This document shows, in pieces, positions 14,628 to 22,626 of a stretch of DNA of 32,388 nucleotides. The DNA lies in NCBI GenBank assembly GCA_023266895.1, contig JAHFOI010000010.1, forward strand, positions 1 through 32,388. The letters are read 5' to 3'. The translations under genes were made by a program, and so were the position numbers. This DNA comes from Candidatus Woesearchaeota archaeon (lineage in GTDB: Archaea; Nanobdellota; Nanobdellia; Woesearchaeales; ARS49). Numbering within the stretch: position 1 is the first letter of the stretch; the number at the start of each line of letters is the position of its first letter. The notes beneath the pieces were generated by a model. That model made no database searches, was not told the origin of the DNA, and worked only from the letters and a program-made list of their open reading frames with translations.

Positions 14628-15248
14628 ATGGATTTTGTACCACCAGTAACATTTTTGTTATCTCTAATCACGTTTATCAGCCAAGCAGGATTGTTGTTAT
14701 TATTAGTACTGTGGCTGGCACGTAAGCACTCAACATCCTTTAATCAATTTTATGTGCGAATTAAACTATTTTTTACAGCTAATGTTCTTGTTCTTGCATT
14801 TATGGTTACGTTCACAGCAACACTTGGCAGCTTATTTTATTCAGAAATCGCACTCTACGAACCTTGTCGACTGTGCTGGTTTCAACGAATCTTCATGTAC
14901 CCTCAAGTGATCATATTTGCAGTTGCACTCTACAAGAAAACAAATGATGCATTTAAGTATAGCATTCCTCTTGCCATCATTGGAGGACTTATTGCAGCAT
15001 ATCATTACAGTATTCAATTGATTGGTCTTGCAAAACCCTCCTTTTCAGATGCATGCAGCATGACAGGAGTTTCCTGTGTTTCAACACAAATCCTTAAATT
15101 TGGCTACATCACCATACCACTCATGTCCTTAACAGCATTCGTGTTGCTCCTCGTATTTGCTGGTTGGCAGAGTTTACGCACCATAAGTAAGAAAGAAATA
15201 AATGAAATGCCTCAGGCAATAGAAGATGGACTTGACATACCAAATTAG
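14628..15248 (+). CDS. dsbB: DsbB-family thiol-disulfide membrane oxidoreductase
   Basis: 206 residues with hydrophobic helices at ~8-31, ~49-68, ~88-101, ~111-128 and ~158-178. Redox pairs typical of DsbB are present: C80/C83 in EPCRLCWFQR and C143/C150 in DACSMTGVSC. The family passes electrons from a DsbA-like oxidant to quinone and so drives disulfide formation outside the membrane. No dsbA partner is in the window, but cysteine-rich exported proteins are (pilin-like gene at 3.5 kb). The ATG follows directly on the duplicated tRNA-Ser 3' end, and its stop lies 23 bases inside the next gene. Confidence 0.93.
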   Translation: MDFVPPVTFLLSLITFISQAGLLLLLVLWLARKHSTSFNQFYVRIKLFFTANVLVLAFMVTFTATLGSLFYSEIALYEPCRLCWFQRIFMYPQVIIFAVALYKKTNDAFKYSIPLAIIGGLIAAYHYSIQLIGLAKPSFSDACSMTGVSCVSTQILKFGYITIPLMSLTAFVLLLVFAGWQSLRTISKKEINEMPQAIEDGLDIPN

Positions 15249-15780
15249 ACTTTGGAAAGATAAAAGAATTAAGCCATTCACTATATTACTTGCATGGCTC
15301 CACATACCACCATACTTTTTTTCTCTTGCAGGTCTGTTTAGTGGAATACTGGCAGCAGCATATGTTTTCAAACAATCAACTTTATTTTTCACCTTTGTTA
15401 TTTTCCACATCATATGTGATAGTCTTGATGGAAGTATTGCAAGATATACAAAAAACTTCAAAACAGCATGGCTTGACAAATACTTTGTTGACCAAATAGT
15501 TTTTGCAAGCATACTCATCGGGGTCTATGTGCAAACTCGTGATCAGCTCATTATTGCAGGAGGTATTGCGTATGGAATAGCACACGTGTATAATAGTTTC
15601 AATATGCGTAAAAACATACTTGTACGACCAGAAATTCCAATGTATTTACTCCTTTTTTTTAATCAACCAGTATTTGTTGCACAAGCACTATTCTTCATAG
15701 GTATTCTTAATCTGTGCATAGTTTTTTTTTCACATAAACTACCATGGTTCAATACCTTATTTCAACGTTCAGAAGAATAA
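15226..15780 (+). CDS. CDP-alcohol phosphatidyltransferase-like membrane protein with altered active-site motif
   Basis: 184 residues with about five hydrophobic segments. CDSLDGSIARYTKNF carries the first half of the CDP-alcohol phosphotransferase motif (DxxDGxxAR), but the second half (usually G-x3-D-x3-D) reads KTAWLDKYFVDQI: the Gly is missing and the last two Asp are four residues apart instead of three. The fold assignment is good; activity is doubtful or has shifted. Relatives make phospholipid headgroups such as archaetidylinositol or archaetidylglycerol phosphate. It overlaps dsbB by 23 bases. The protein at 15955-16581 is a canonical member facing it. Confidence 0.72.
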   Translation: MDLTYQIRLWKDKRIKPFTILLAWLHIPPYFFSLAGLFSGILAAAYVFKQSTLFFTFVIFHIICDSLDGSIARYTKNFKTAWLDKYFVDQIVFASILIGVYVQTRDQLIIAGGIAYGIAHVYNSFNMRKNILVRPEIPMYLLLFFNQPVFVAQALFFIGILNLCIVFFSHKLPWFNTLFQRSEE

Positions 15781-15821
15781 ATTTTTCTCAAGAAGAAATG
15801 AAAACTCCAAACCACCTTGAT

Positions 15822-15900
15822 TTCACTGCTGTTCGAAAGTTGCAACTTGGTTTGCTAAGATTGCAACTAGTCTCACTGCGGTTCGTAGGCTATAACTTGC
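15822..15900 (+). repeat. Imperfect direct repeat in a non-coding gap
   Basis: The gap 15781-15954 between convergent genes holds two related segments: TCACTGCTGTTCGAAAGTTG (from 15822) and TCACTGCGGTTCGTAGGCTA (from 15873), 51 bases apart, both followed by AACTTG. No gene is visible in the gap. Confidence 0.45.
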
Positions 15901-15954
15901 TCCACAAGATACAACCAGAGCTGGAAACGCATGACAGAGCCTAAAAAAAGGTTC

Positions 15955-16581
15955 TTACTTCTTTTCTGAAAAATCAGTTTGAGTAAGTATTTTTTTTGCA
16001 TCAACAAAAATAGGAATGGTGCGGAGTATGCACACAAAAAGTGTTAATGCAACTAAGCTCATGACTACTGGTTGTAGCCAATAAAACCCGTTTGTTTTTG
16101 GTTCATTAAGCATGCTAATTCCTATAAGCCCTGTGAATGACAGTATTTTTAGTGTATTGATACTTCCTCTCATGAATTTTGAGCTTGTCAGAAATCGTGT
16201 CCACATAAGTTCATGAAATGTTCTTTCACCAAAAGGTGTTTTGCCTTTTTTGAATGCAAGCGCGCGAATAGTATCTACAACAAAGCCTCTTGCTACAAAA
16301 AATAAAGGAATCCAAACCTGAATGAGATTAAGCTGTGCAAACACAATCCAATACGTATTTTCTACTATTCTATCCCCCGCAATGTCTATGAGGCTTCCTG
16401 CAGTTGTTGCTTGATTGTACGTTCTTGCCATCCAGCCATCAAGCCAGTCAAGAGTTAGTGCAATGAGTGTTAAAAAGATAGAAAAAATTTTTGCGGTTAC
16501 ACTGTTTGTATACAAAAGTCCCACTGCGATAAATGCAAGCACAACTCGTACACTTGTTATGGTATTTGGAAGGTTTATCAT
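15955..16581 (-). CDS. CDP-alcohol phosphatidyltransferase (PgsA-like)
   Basis: 208 residues, start MINLPNTITSVRVVLAF typical of the PgsA group (xxNLPNxITxxR). The full catalytic motif is present: DWLDGWMARTYNQATTAGSLIDIAGD fits D-x2-D-G-x2-A-R-x8-G-x3-D-x3-D (residues ~45-70). About five membrane helices follow. Family members transfer a phosphatidyl or archaetidyl group from a CDP-lipid to an alcohol such as glycerol phosphate, inositol phosphate or serine; which one is not clear. A TTTTTAAT-type box lies just upstream, overlapping the end of cysS. Confidence 0.88.
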   Translation of the reverse strand: MINLPNTITSVRVVLAFIAVGLLYTNSVTAKIFSIFLTLIALTLDWLDGWMARTYNQATTAGSLIDIAGDRIVENTYWIVFAQLNLIQVWIPLFFVARGFVVDTIRALAFKKGKTPFGERTFHELMWTRFLTSSKFMRGSINTLKILSFTGLIGISMLNEPKTNGFYWLQPVVMSLVALTLFVCILRTIPIFVDAKKILTQTDFSEKK

Positions 16582-16597
16582 GGCGTATGTTCAGTAT

Positions 16598-16606
16598 TCT
16601 TTTTAA
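16598..16606 (-). promoter_or_regulatory. TATA-like box for the PgsA-like gene
   Basis: Minus-strand ATTAAAAAG, about 22-26 bases before ATG 16581, directly next to the cysS stop. Confidence 0.4.
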
Positions 16607-18073
16607 TCACTTCTTTGCCCACTTCCATCGAGAACCTGACGAAGTATCTTCTACAAGCACCCCTTTGGCAAGCAGTTCATCACGCAAACAATCAGAAGCT
16701 TGCCAGTCTTTTTTGTTACGCGCCAGTTCACGTTGGTGTATGAGCTCATCAAGATCTGAAGGTAAAGAATTGTGTGCAAATGATAACACGCCAAGCACAC
16801 TATTCACCTTTTTTAGTGCATCAAGGGCTTGTGTTGCATCACTTGCGCCAAGGTTTCCCTTTGCAAGCAATCCATTCGTGGTACTCACGAAACTAAATAA
16901 TGCTGCAAGTGCTTTTGAGATATCAAGATCATCATCTAATGCACGCTCAAACTTGCGAAGTACGCCATCACGCAAACGCGCAAATACTGGAAGTGAAGGT
17001 CTGGATTGAAGTGCAGAATTTTCTTGTGCTTCTAACAATAACCTGACACATTCTTGCAAGCGATCAAGACCTGCAGTTGCTGCACCTAGACTCTCAAAAG
17101 TGAAGTTTAATTTAGCACGATAATGTGTGCTCAACAACAAATAACGAATCGCAGAAGGAGAAAATCCTTTTGCAATAAGATCACGCAATGTGTAAAAATT
17201 ACCTTCTGATTTAGACATTTTTTTGTTATCCACAAGCAAGTGCTCAGAATGCAACCAATATCTCACGAATTTTTCGCCAAAACATGCTTCACTCTGGGCA
17301 ATTTCATTCTCGTGATGTGGAAAAATATTATCCACTCCACCGGTGTGAATGTCTAGCGCGGTAAAGTTCTCTTTTTCAAAACCAGTGTTATCAAATACTG
17401 CAGTCAAATGCTTCGCACTCATTGCACTGCATTCAATATGCCAGCCAGGACGCCCCCTGCCAAGCTCAGTATCCCAAAAAACCTGACCATCTTTTTCATC
17501 CCAAAATTTCCACAACGCAAAATCAGCAAGACCCTCCTTATCATATTCATCCGCACGAACACGGCCCGATGCAGCAGCTTTCAATTGCGCTGGATCAATA
17601 TGTGCGAGCCTGCCATATTTCTTAAATTTTTTAATTGAGTAATAAATGCCATCCTCAGTTTTGTAGGCAAATCCTTTTTCTAAAAGAACTTTAATGAGCG
17701 TAATCATTTCAGGAATGTGTTCAGTGGCTCTTGGGTATACTTCTGCAGGCTCAATGTGCAATGTTTTAATATCTTCAAAAAAAGCAGTTGCATACGGGTC
17801 TGTGAATTCTCGTAAGGATATGTTCTGTTGTTGAGAATCCCGAATAATCTTGTCATCAACATCAGTCAAATTCATAACCTGCTTGACTGCAAAACCTTTG
17901 AATTTCAGAAAACGCCGCAAAAGATCTTCAAAAAGATACGTGCGAAAGTTTCCAATGTGCGCAAAGTTGTAAATTGTTGGACCACAGGTATACATGCGCA
18001 CCATGTTTTCTCCTGTTGCTGGAGCAAAAACTTCCTTTTTCTTGGTCATTGTGCTAAAGACTTTGAACACCAT
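16607..18073 (-). CDS. cysS: Cysteinyl-tRNA synthetase
   Basis: 488 residues, normal length. Class I signatures: zinc Cys30 in MYTCGPTIYNFAHIGN with HIGN at 39-42, GWHIECSAM with a second zinc Cys, HHENEIAQSEA with the zinc His/Glu, and NKKMSKSEGNF with KMSKS at about 285-289. It charges tRNA-Cys. The ATG overlaps the stop of scpB (TAATG), so it is the third gene of a coupled operon. Many methanogens use the SepRS/SepCysS route instead; here the direct route is present. Confidence 0.97.
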   Translation of the reverse strand: MVFKVFSTMTKKKEVFAPATGENMVRMYTCGPTIYNFAHIGNFRTYLFEDLLRRFLKFKGFAVKQVMNLTDVDDKIIRDSQQQNISLREFTDPYATAFFEDIKTLHIEPAEVYPRATEHIPEMITLIKVLLEKGFAYKTEDGIYYSIKKFKKYGRLAHIDPAQLKAAASGRVRADEYDKEGLADFALWKFWDEKDGQVFWDTELGRGRPGWHIECSAMSAKHLTAVFDNTGFEKENFTALDIHTGGVDNIFPHHENEIAQSEACFGEKFVRYWLHSEHLLVDNKKMSKSEGNFYTLRDLIAKGFSPSAIRYLLLSTHYRAKLNFTFESLGAATAGLDRLQECVRLLLEAQENSALQSRPSLPVFARLRDGVLRKFERALDDDLDISKALAALFSFVSTTNGLLAKGNLGASDATQALDALKKVNSVLGVLSFAHNSLPSDLDELIHQRELARNKKDWQASDCLRDELLAKGVLVEDTSSGSRWKWAKK

Positions 18074-18990
18074 TAGACATCACCATCTTTATCATCAGAA
18101 TCATCCTTGCCTTGTATCATTTTAGCAACACGCTCATCAACTTTTTGTTCAATAGAAACTGAACCGGTTTCTGAAAAGGCTTTATGCGGGGGTGTGTTTT
18201 TTTTTGGCACTGAGTCAGGCTGTGTTGCTTCAGTTGTGGGTAGCGGGGTGGGTATGTGCGAATTCTTTTCTTTTTTTGCAAAACCTGAGTTTTCTTCTTT
18301 AAGTTTGTGTGACAATGGGTTTGGCGTTGGACCTTCTTCTATGGCATACACCTCTAAACCCGCCATGGTATCTTGTGGGATAATTTCAGAAGAAGGCGCA
18401 ACAGCAGCAACATCTCCATACGGCTCTATTGCAGGTGATTGAGGTGATGATTCCAGTTCTTTTTTTGCAATTGCCTGCTCAATACTGCTTGCATTACCAA
18501 AACGTTCCTTGAGCCTATCCTCAGGAATGTCAAAATACTCAAAAAACTTTTTCGCAACCTTAATCAGTTTTGTTCTTCCCTGTTTTTCTCTTGTGATATA
18601 TCCTAATTCTTCAAGATTATTCAGGTGATCATATGCCTTATTTGTTCTTATTGCAATCACCTTACTTTGGAGCACTGGACTTTTAAACGCAACCACTGCT
18701 AGAGTTTCAAGCACGCTTTTTGTAAGTTCAGTTTTTTTCACAACTTTACGCACAATAGATAAATACTGATCACGAACACCTAATTTGACATAATCACCTT
18801 CTTCATGCAACGCAATGCTTGATTTCTTTTCCTCTAATTCTTTCTTGAGCAAACCTAAGGCATGCTTGAGTTTTGCAACATCAGGCTCTTTACACAAACT
18901 ACCCAGCTCTTGCACTGAAAGACGCTTGCCTGTGCTAAACAGCACGCTCTCAATTTTGTTTTTCAAATCACCATCAGAAAAGTCACTCAT
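18073..18990 (-). CDS. scpB: ScpB, condensin-associated segregation protein
   Basis: 305 residues. Residues ~8-170 have the two winged-helix domains of ScpB (NKIESVLFSTGKRLSVQEL; LTKSVLETLAVVAFKSPVLQ; IRTNKAYDHLNNLEELGYI, TREKQGRTKL). Beyond ~185 the protein is a long low-complexity tail rich in Pro, Glu, Ser and Lys, probably disordered, which bacterial ScpB usually lacks at this length. ScpB dimers bind the kleisin ScpA and SMC in chromosome organisation. No smc is in the window. It starts 8 bases inside the preceding gene and is coupled to cysS. Confidence 0.9.
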   Translation of the reverse strand: MSDFSDGDLKNKIESVLFSTGKRLSVQELGSLCKEPDVAKLKHALGLLKKELEEKKSSIALHEEGDYVKLGVRDQYLSIVRKVVKKTELTKSVLETLAVVAFKSPVLQSKVIAIRTNKAYDHLNNLEELGYITREKQGRTKLIKVAKKFFEYFDIPEDRLKERFGNASSIEQAIAKKELESSPQSPAIEPYGDVAAVAPSSEIIPQDTMAGLEVYAIEEGPTPNPLSHKLKEENSGFAKKEKNSHIPTPLPTTEATQPDSVPKKNTPPHKAFSETGSVSIEQKVDERVAKMIQGKDDSDDKDGDV

Positions 18991-19540
18991 TGGAGTACAA
19001 ATCCTCTTTTTTTCTTACAAACTTTTGCACCACCATAGTATCAAGAATCTTAAACAGCTCAGGAACATTGATGCCAGTCACTTCACTTAGTTGTTCACAA
19101 GTCTGCGGACCTGATCGCAAGGCAAACTTCACAAAATTTCTTAGCACATTAAATGCATTCTTGTCAAGCAATTCCTGACGAGCACGTGCGTTTTTCACAT
19201 ACAAATCAGTATCGTGCAAGTGTGCTTGTAAGTCATTCAGCAAATCAGACAGTTCTGCTCCTGTCATTTGTACATTGACTGGTTCAATAATTTCTATAGA
19301 ACTCGGCATGCTATCAAAACAAAAATCCAATAATTCTTTTGGCTTTGCAAACAAGATTTCAAGCTCGGCAAACACGCTGAAAAACTTCTCTTTTTGTTCT
19401 GCAGGAACGCAATCTACACTCGTGATCTGAAGACCTTCCTGCTTGAGTTTTTCTACATAGTTCTTCAGCGTCAGCTCAATGTATTCCTTGGGTGCACCAA
19501 GCATCTCAATAATTGCACGAACCGTAAGTTTTTGCTCCAT
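18983..19540 (-). CDS. Unknown protein with C-terminal winged-helix-like region, operon partner of scpB
   Basis: 185 residues. I do not recognise the family. The N-terminus (VRAIIEMLGAPKEYIELTLKNY) is helical and is followed by a strand region (GLQITSVDCVPA). Residues ~60-110 contain a strongly patterned segment (FSVFAELEILFAKPKELLDF, then MPSSIEIIEPVNVQMTGAEL). The C-terminal ~55 residues (VLRNFVKFALRSGPQTCEQL, then VTGINVPELFKILDTMVVQK) look like a winged helix. Position first in an operon with scpB suggests a condensin-linked role; it does not look like the kleisin ScpA. A TATA box is 26 bases upstream. Confidence 0.65.
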   Translation of the reverse strand: MEQKLTVRAIIEMLGAPKEYIELTLKNYVEKLKQEGLQITSVDCVPAEQKEKFFSVFAELEILFAKPKELLDFCFDSMPSSIEIIEPVNVQMTGAELSDLLNDLQAHLHDTDLYVKNARARQELLDKNAFNVLRNFVKFALRSGPQTCEQLSEVTGINVPELFKILDTMVVQKFVRKKEDLYSNE

Positions 19541-19562
19541 GACTTTGTTTCATTTAACACTC

Positions 19563-19570
19563 TATTTAAA
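19563..19570 (-). promoter_or_regulatory. TATA box of the 185-aa gene-scpB-cysS operon
   Basis: Minus-strand TTTAAATA centred 26 bases before ATG 19540; no other promoter is evident within the three overlapping genes. Confidence 0.6.
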
Positions 19571-19643
19571 CCTTCGGGGCGAGTAGATGATACAATATGG
19601 CTTTTGTAGTGTCTTTGTTACTATTCTTTTGTACTCGCAAATC

Positions 19644-19690
19644 TTTTTAAATGATCTAAAAGGTGAAGATCTAGAAAGAAGGAGGGGGAT
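19644..19690 (+). promoter_or_regulatory. Promoter and Shine-Dalgarno leader of the three-gene helical cluster
   Basis: TTTTTAAA at 19644-19651 is 43 bases before ATG 19691, so the mRNA should carry a leader of about 18 bases. The leader ends with GGAGGGGG (19681-19688), the strongest Shine-Dalgarno sequence in the window. Most other promoters here appear to give leaderless mRNAs, so this gene is built for different or stronger translation. Confidence 0.55.
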
Positions 19691-20191
19691 ATGGGATTTT
19701 TAGAACTCTTTGGGAAAAAAAAGCAGTCCATACAATTTAGTCTGCCACCCTTGCCTTCACCACCACAATTTGAGTCAGGCTCATTAGCGTCACATATTTC
19801 TTCAGATATTGAACCAGTACAAGCAGGACAAACTATAGAAGTATCAGAACCAAAAAAACCATTCCTGCTTGAGCCAATCCAGTTTGAAAAAGAAGAAACA
19901 AAACCTCGCGATTCATTTCAATCAGTTCACCAGTCATTTCAAGAAACGCCAGAACAAATACGCGCACAACCACGTGCAATGTTTATTTCAACAACAGACT
20001 ACAAGCAAATTTTTTCAGGTGCAAACATCATACGAACAAAACTAGAACAAGCAGAACACATCATGAACCAGCTCACTACACTCAAAAATCAGCAAGAACA
20101 CTTTTTTGAACAATGGAGAGTACAATTAGAAGACACAGAAAAAAAAATCACATACATTGATATGGTATTAGACAAAGCAACAAGATCATGA
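19691..20191 (+). CDS. Unknown protein: disordered Pro-rich N-terminus plus helical module (first of three)
   Basis: 166 residues. Residues 1-10 (MGFLELFGKKK) form an amphipathic head seen in membrane- or partner-binding proteins. Residues ~15-90 are low complexity, rich in Pro, Ser, Gln and Glu. Residues ~94-164 form a predicted helical hairpin or coiled coil (MFISTTDYKQIFSGANIIRT, then LEQAEHIMNQLTTLKNQQEH and EQWRVQLEDTEKKITYID). This module aligns without gaps to nearly the whole protein encoded at 20261-20488. Family not recognised. Strong Shine-Dalgarno signal. Inferred: a scaffold that recruits or oligomerises with its two small neighbours. Confidence 0.65.
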   Translation: MGFLELFGKKKQSIQFSLPPLPSPPQFESGSLASHISSDIEPVQAGQTIEVSEPKKPFLLEPIQFEKEETKPRDSFQSVHQSFQETPEQIRAQPRAMFISTTDYKQIFSGANIIRTKLEQAEHIMNQLTTLKNQQEHFFEQWRVQLEDTEKKITYIDMVLDKATRS

Positions 20192-20260
20192 AAAAAATCT
20201 ACAACAGTATACTAAAATAATACTATAAGATAATACTAAACGTGTGCAACAGGTGAACTC
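20192..20260 (+). promoter_or_regulatory. AT-rich spacer with repeated ATACTA motifs
   Basis: Between the first and second helical-cluster genes, GTATACTAAAATAATACTAT and AAGATAATACTAAAC hold three copies of ATACTA or TACTAA. It could be a second promoter or operator; GGTGA at 20250-20254 may be a weak ribosome site for the next gene. Confidence 0.35.
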
Positions 20261-20488
20261 ATGGAAAAAGCTCCAGTATTTGTCCGCATAGAAGAATACA
20301 AAGACATCATGGATATACTTATCCTCGTTAAACAACGAATTGGACAAGCGCATACACTTCTTGAAAAAATAACAGAACTAAAACAACAAGAAGACAACGC
20401 GCTTGCACAATGGGCAAAAGACCTTGATGAAATCACTAAAACAATAGCAGACATAGACAACACCCTGCTAAGCCCAGAACAACCATGA
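20261..20488 (+). CDS. Small helical protein, second of three (stand-alone module)
   Basis: 75 residues, almost entirely the module found at the C-terminus of the preceding protein. Shared positions include F5, Y13-K14, I16, Q27-A28, LK (40-41), QxxxxxxxQW with Trp about residue 50, L, KxI and ID near the end; roughly 18 of 63 aligned residues are identical with no gap. Function unknown. Its stop overlaps the start of the third gene (ATGA), so the two are translationally coupled. A paralogous pair with matched heptad register suggests hetero-oligomer formation. Confidence 0.65.
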   Translation: MEKAPVFVRIEEYKDIMDILILVKQRIGQAHTLLEKITELKQQEDNALAQWAKDLDEITKTIADIDNTLLSPEQP

Positions 20489-20841
20489 GCAACCTTCTCT
20501 ACGTCGGCATACCAGAACCAGAAAATGTACGCAAAAACGTACTCAGCACAGCAAAACGAGTGATCACACTTCTTAAAGATCATCAAGACTATGCACGCAT
20601 ACGCAACGAAAAAGAAACAAATATACAACAACTCAAAAAAACACTTGATAGCATAGCAAGCCAAACACGAAAACTTAAAAACATACTCCCCAAAAGAAAC
20701 ATGCCACCAACGCAAAACATGCCGCGACATTCATGTCAAGAACAAAAGTCAGAACGCAAACAACAAAACAATACTTTCAACAAAATAGACCTTCTCGAAC
20801 AAGAATTAAACAAAATAGAAAAACGATTACGCGCATTTTAG
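20485..20841 (+). CDS. Small helical protein, third of three
   Basis: 118 residues, start overlapping the previous stop (ATGA). Residues ~3-68 (LLYVGIPEPENVRKNVLSTA, then KRVITLLKDHQDYARIRNEK and NIQQLKKTLDSIASQTRKLK) repeat the layout of the two preceding proteins: a short strand-like start, a long helix, a break, another long helix; identity is low. Residues ~70-95 are a polar linker rich in Gln, Asn and Pro, and the C-terminus (IDLLEQELNKIEKRLRAF) is a short coiled coil. Function unknown; context suggests a three-component complex. Confidence 0.6.
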   Translation: MSNLLYVGIPEPENVRKNVLSTAKRVITLLKDHQDYARIRNEKETNIQQLKKTLDSIASQTRKLKNILPKRNMPPTQNMPRHSCQEQKSERKQQNNTFNKIDLLEQELNKIEKRLRAF

Positions 20842-20858
20842 AAAACTTTTTTAGAAAC

Positions 20859-20867
20859 CTTTAATTA
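20859..20867 (+). promoter_or_regulatory. TATA box for the gene at 20889
   Basis: CTTTAATTA is centred 26 bases before ATG 20889. Confidence 0.5.
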
Positions 20868-20888
20868 ACAAGTTATTGAATAATACGT

Positions 20889-21344
20889 ATGCGCTGGAAA
20901 AAAGAAACACTATCAGGAACACCTCGGGGATTTGCAGAACAGGTGCCAATCTATGAAGTTATTGCACGCTATATTCTTCAGGAAGATGATGAACACCTTC
21001 TTGTTGATAGAGTTTTTGCAGGATGCCGAGAATTTTTGTGCATAACCTATGAAGGAAAACTTTTTTATGAAAGAATAACTCTCTTTGAAGGAAAAATAAC
21101 AAGTGTTCATAGCACATACAAGATGCCTTTTCCTGATGATTCTACCCAACCGTGGAGTGTTGTTGAATCACAACTCGCACTTTTCTTGGATCCGCCCCCA
21201 ACACCCTTGCCAATGTATCAAAACATAAAACGCTTTGAAGAATACCTTCGACTCATTCCATGGCAAAAAGATTTTATCCCATTATATTCAGGTAATGGAA
21301 TATTTTTCCAACCAAGATTATGTGCGAAAAATAATCAGAAATAG
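20889..21344 (+). CDS. Unknown protein, 151 residues
   Basis: I do not recognise this protein. It looks like a soluble alpha+beta domain: YEVIARYILQEDDEHLLVDR, REFLCITYEGKLFYERITLF and GKITSVHSTYKMPFPD suggest a strand-rich core, and residues ~95-108 (FLDPPPTPLPMY) form a Pro-rich turn before a final helix and strand. Two cysteines lie in the core. It has its own TATA box and a leaderless-type start. It is next to the helical three-gene cluster on the same strand but 47 bases away, so functional linkage is uncertain. Confidence 0.55.
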   Translation: MRWKKETLSGTPRGFAEQVPIYEVIARYILQEDDEHLLVDRVFAGCREFLCITYEGKLFYERITLFEGKITSVHSTYKMPFPDDSTQPWSVVESQLALFLDPPPTPLPMYQNIKRFEEYLRLIPWQKDFIPLYSGNGIFFQPRLCAKNNQK

Positions 21345-21355
21345 TTAGTGCGTAA

Positions 21356-22585
21356 TTATCTTTTTTTGCGCAGTAATTCCAAATGTTCTTTCACACGCTC
21401 TCCTTTCCTAAGATCTTCAGGAGTGTAATCCATACTAACTCTTTTTCCCATAAAATCATCAATAAATGCATCCACGCTTAAAGCTGAGTAACCCATCTCA
21501 TTTTTCTTTGTTTCTCCTACAACAAGCACACCCGTTTGGTGAGCAAGTTGAATTGCTTCATGCACTTCATACGGCGCAATACCTTTTTCCCGAAGCATCT
21601 CCAAAATTCTTTGAGCATCAAAAACCACATCGCAAGGAGTTGCTGAACTACGAATCTTTTCTTGCCAGTCTTTGGCAACATCACGCACTATGCGTACAAG
21701 AGCAGGATATGCTCGTGCAGGGTTAAGAATGCGTCCTTCACTAACTCTTGGTGCACCCTGGTGTTTTCTTGCATAGGAGCCCAGACTTTCTAAAACTTCA
21801 GTATCTCTATACGCGCGTTCCAACAAGAGCTCTTTGAGTTCAGAAAATAGGTCCTTCGCATTTTCTTCTGCGGTCACAATTCTAAGCGCAACTTCAAGAG
21901 ACATACCTCTTCGCAAATTCTTGTATGTTCTTGCAGTTGTGGGTGTCACAATCATCACAGGTTTTTGATATTCTTCAGGTAATTCTGGTTTGGGCGCCAC
22001 TAGCTCAAGAGCTGCAATAGGTGCAGCCGGAACAGGCACAGAAAGATTTTCAGCAGCACCTCCAAGAGCAGCTTCTAAATCCAGTTTTTTTTGGTGGGAG
22101 GGATCTACCTTTTTCATATATGTCCCTTGCATGCTAGTTCCATCACTCCCCCTGCGTACTTCAGGCACATAAGAAAAATTATTTTCAGGCAACAATTTTT
22201 GTAATTTTTGTTCAGTCAGTTTACTTGGAGGGGTTCTTTGGCAGATTGGTTCTTGTCTTCGTGCGTACTTTTTCGGTTTTCTTTTTGCAGAGGGTATGAC
22301 TTGCATTGTGCGCATTGCTTGCGTCATGAGCATTTTCATGTTTACAGGCGCATGCGCTCTACTGTCAAGAACCTCACTCAAGCTTGGTATACGCACACTT
22401 CCAACATACAACTGAGTTGGCGGAAGTTTTTCTATGCCTGAAATCTTAATCTGTTTTCCACAAACTACTGCAAGAGAATCTGTTGTTTCTGTTTTTTTTA
22501 AATCCAAATCTTCTTTACGTTTCAAAGAAAATCTACTTACTGAAGATGCATACGAAATTTTTAGTACATACCGTGCGTCATTCAT
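21356..22585 (-). CDS. Unknown protein, 409 residues, low-complexity centre
   Basis: Start chosen at ATG 22585 (MNDARYVLKISYASSVSRF); the frame extends seven residues further. Three parts are visible. Residues ~1-90 are strand-rich (LAVVCGKQIKISGIEKLPPT, LYVGSVRIPSLSEVL). Residues ~90-215 are basic and Pro/Ala-rich, probably disordered. Residues ~220-409 are helical and highly charged (RRGMSLEVALRIVTAEENAK, ILNPARAYPALVRIVRDVA, CDVVFDAQRILEMLREKGIA). YEVHEAIQLAHQTGVLVVG near residue 345 looks like a winged-helix segment. No catalytic motif is recognised. DNA or RNA binding is possible from the basic linker but not shown. Confidence 0.55.
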   Translation of the reverse strand: MNDARYVLKISYASSVSRFSLKRKEDLDLKKTETTDSLAVVCGKQIKISGIEKLPPTQLYVGSVRIPSLSEVLDSRAHAPVNMKMLMTQAMRTMQVIPSAKRKPKKYARRQEPICQRTPPSKLTEQKLQKLLPENNFSYVPEVRRGSDGTSMQGTYMKKVDPSHQKKLDLEAALGGAAENLSVPVPAAPIAALELVAPKPELPEEYQKPVMIVTPTTARTYKNLRRGMSLEVALRIVTAEENAKDLFSELKELLLERAYRDTEVLESLGSYARKHQGAPRVSEGRILNPARAYPALVRIVRDVAKDWQEKIRSSATPCDVVFDAQRILEMLREKGIAPYEVHEAIQLAHQTGVLVVGETKKNEMGYSALSVDAFIDDFMGKRVSMDYTPEDLRKGERVKEHLELLRKKR

Positions 22586-22610
22586 ACTAAAACTTCTTAA
22601 AATCAACAGT

Positions 22611-22620
22611 ACTTTAAAAC
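22611..22620 (-). promoter_or_regulatory. TATA-like box for the 409-aa gene
   Basis: Minus-strand GTTTTAAAGT about 30 bases before ATG 22585. Confidence 0.4.
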
Positions 22621-22626
22621 TTTGTT

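Noticed and set aside
20713-20735. Signal peptide or membrane segment in the third helical-cluster protein
   Set aside because: The opposite strand gives a hydrophobic frame there, but the coding strand is polar and charged; the hydrophobic frame is antisense.
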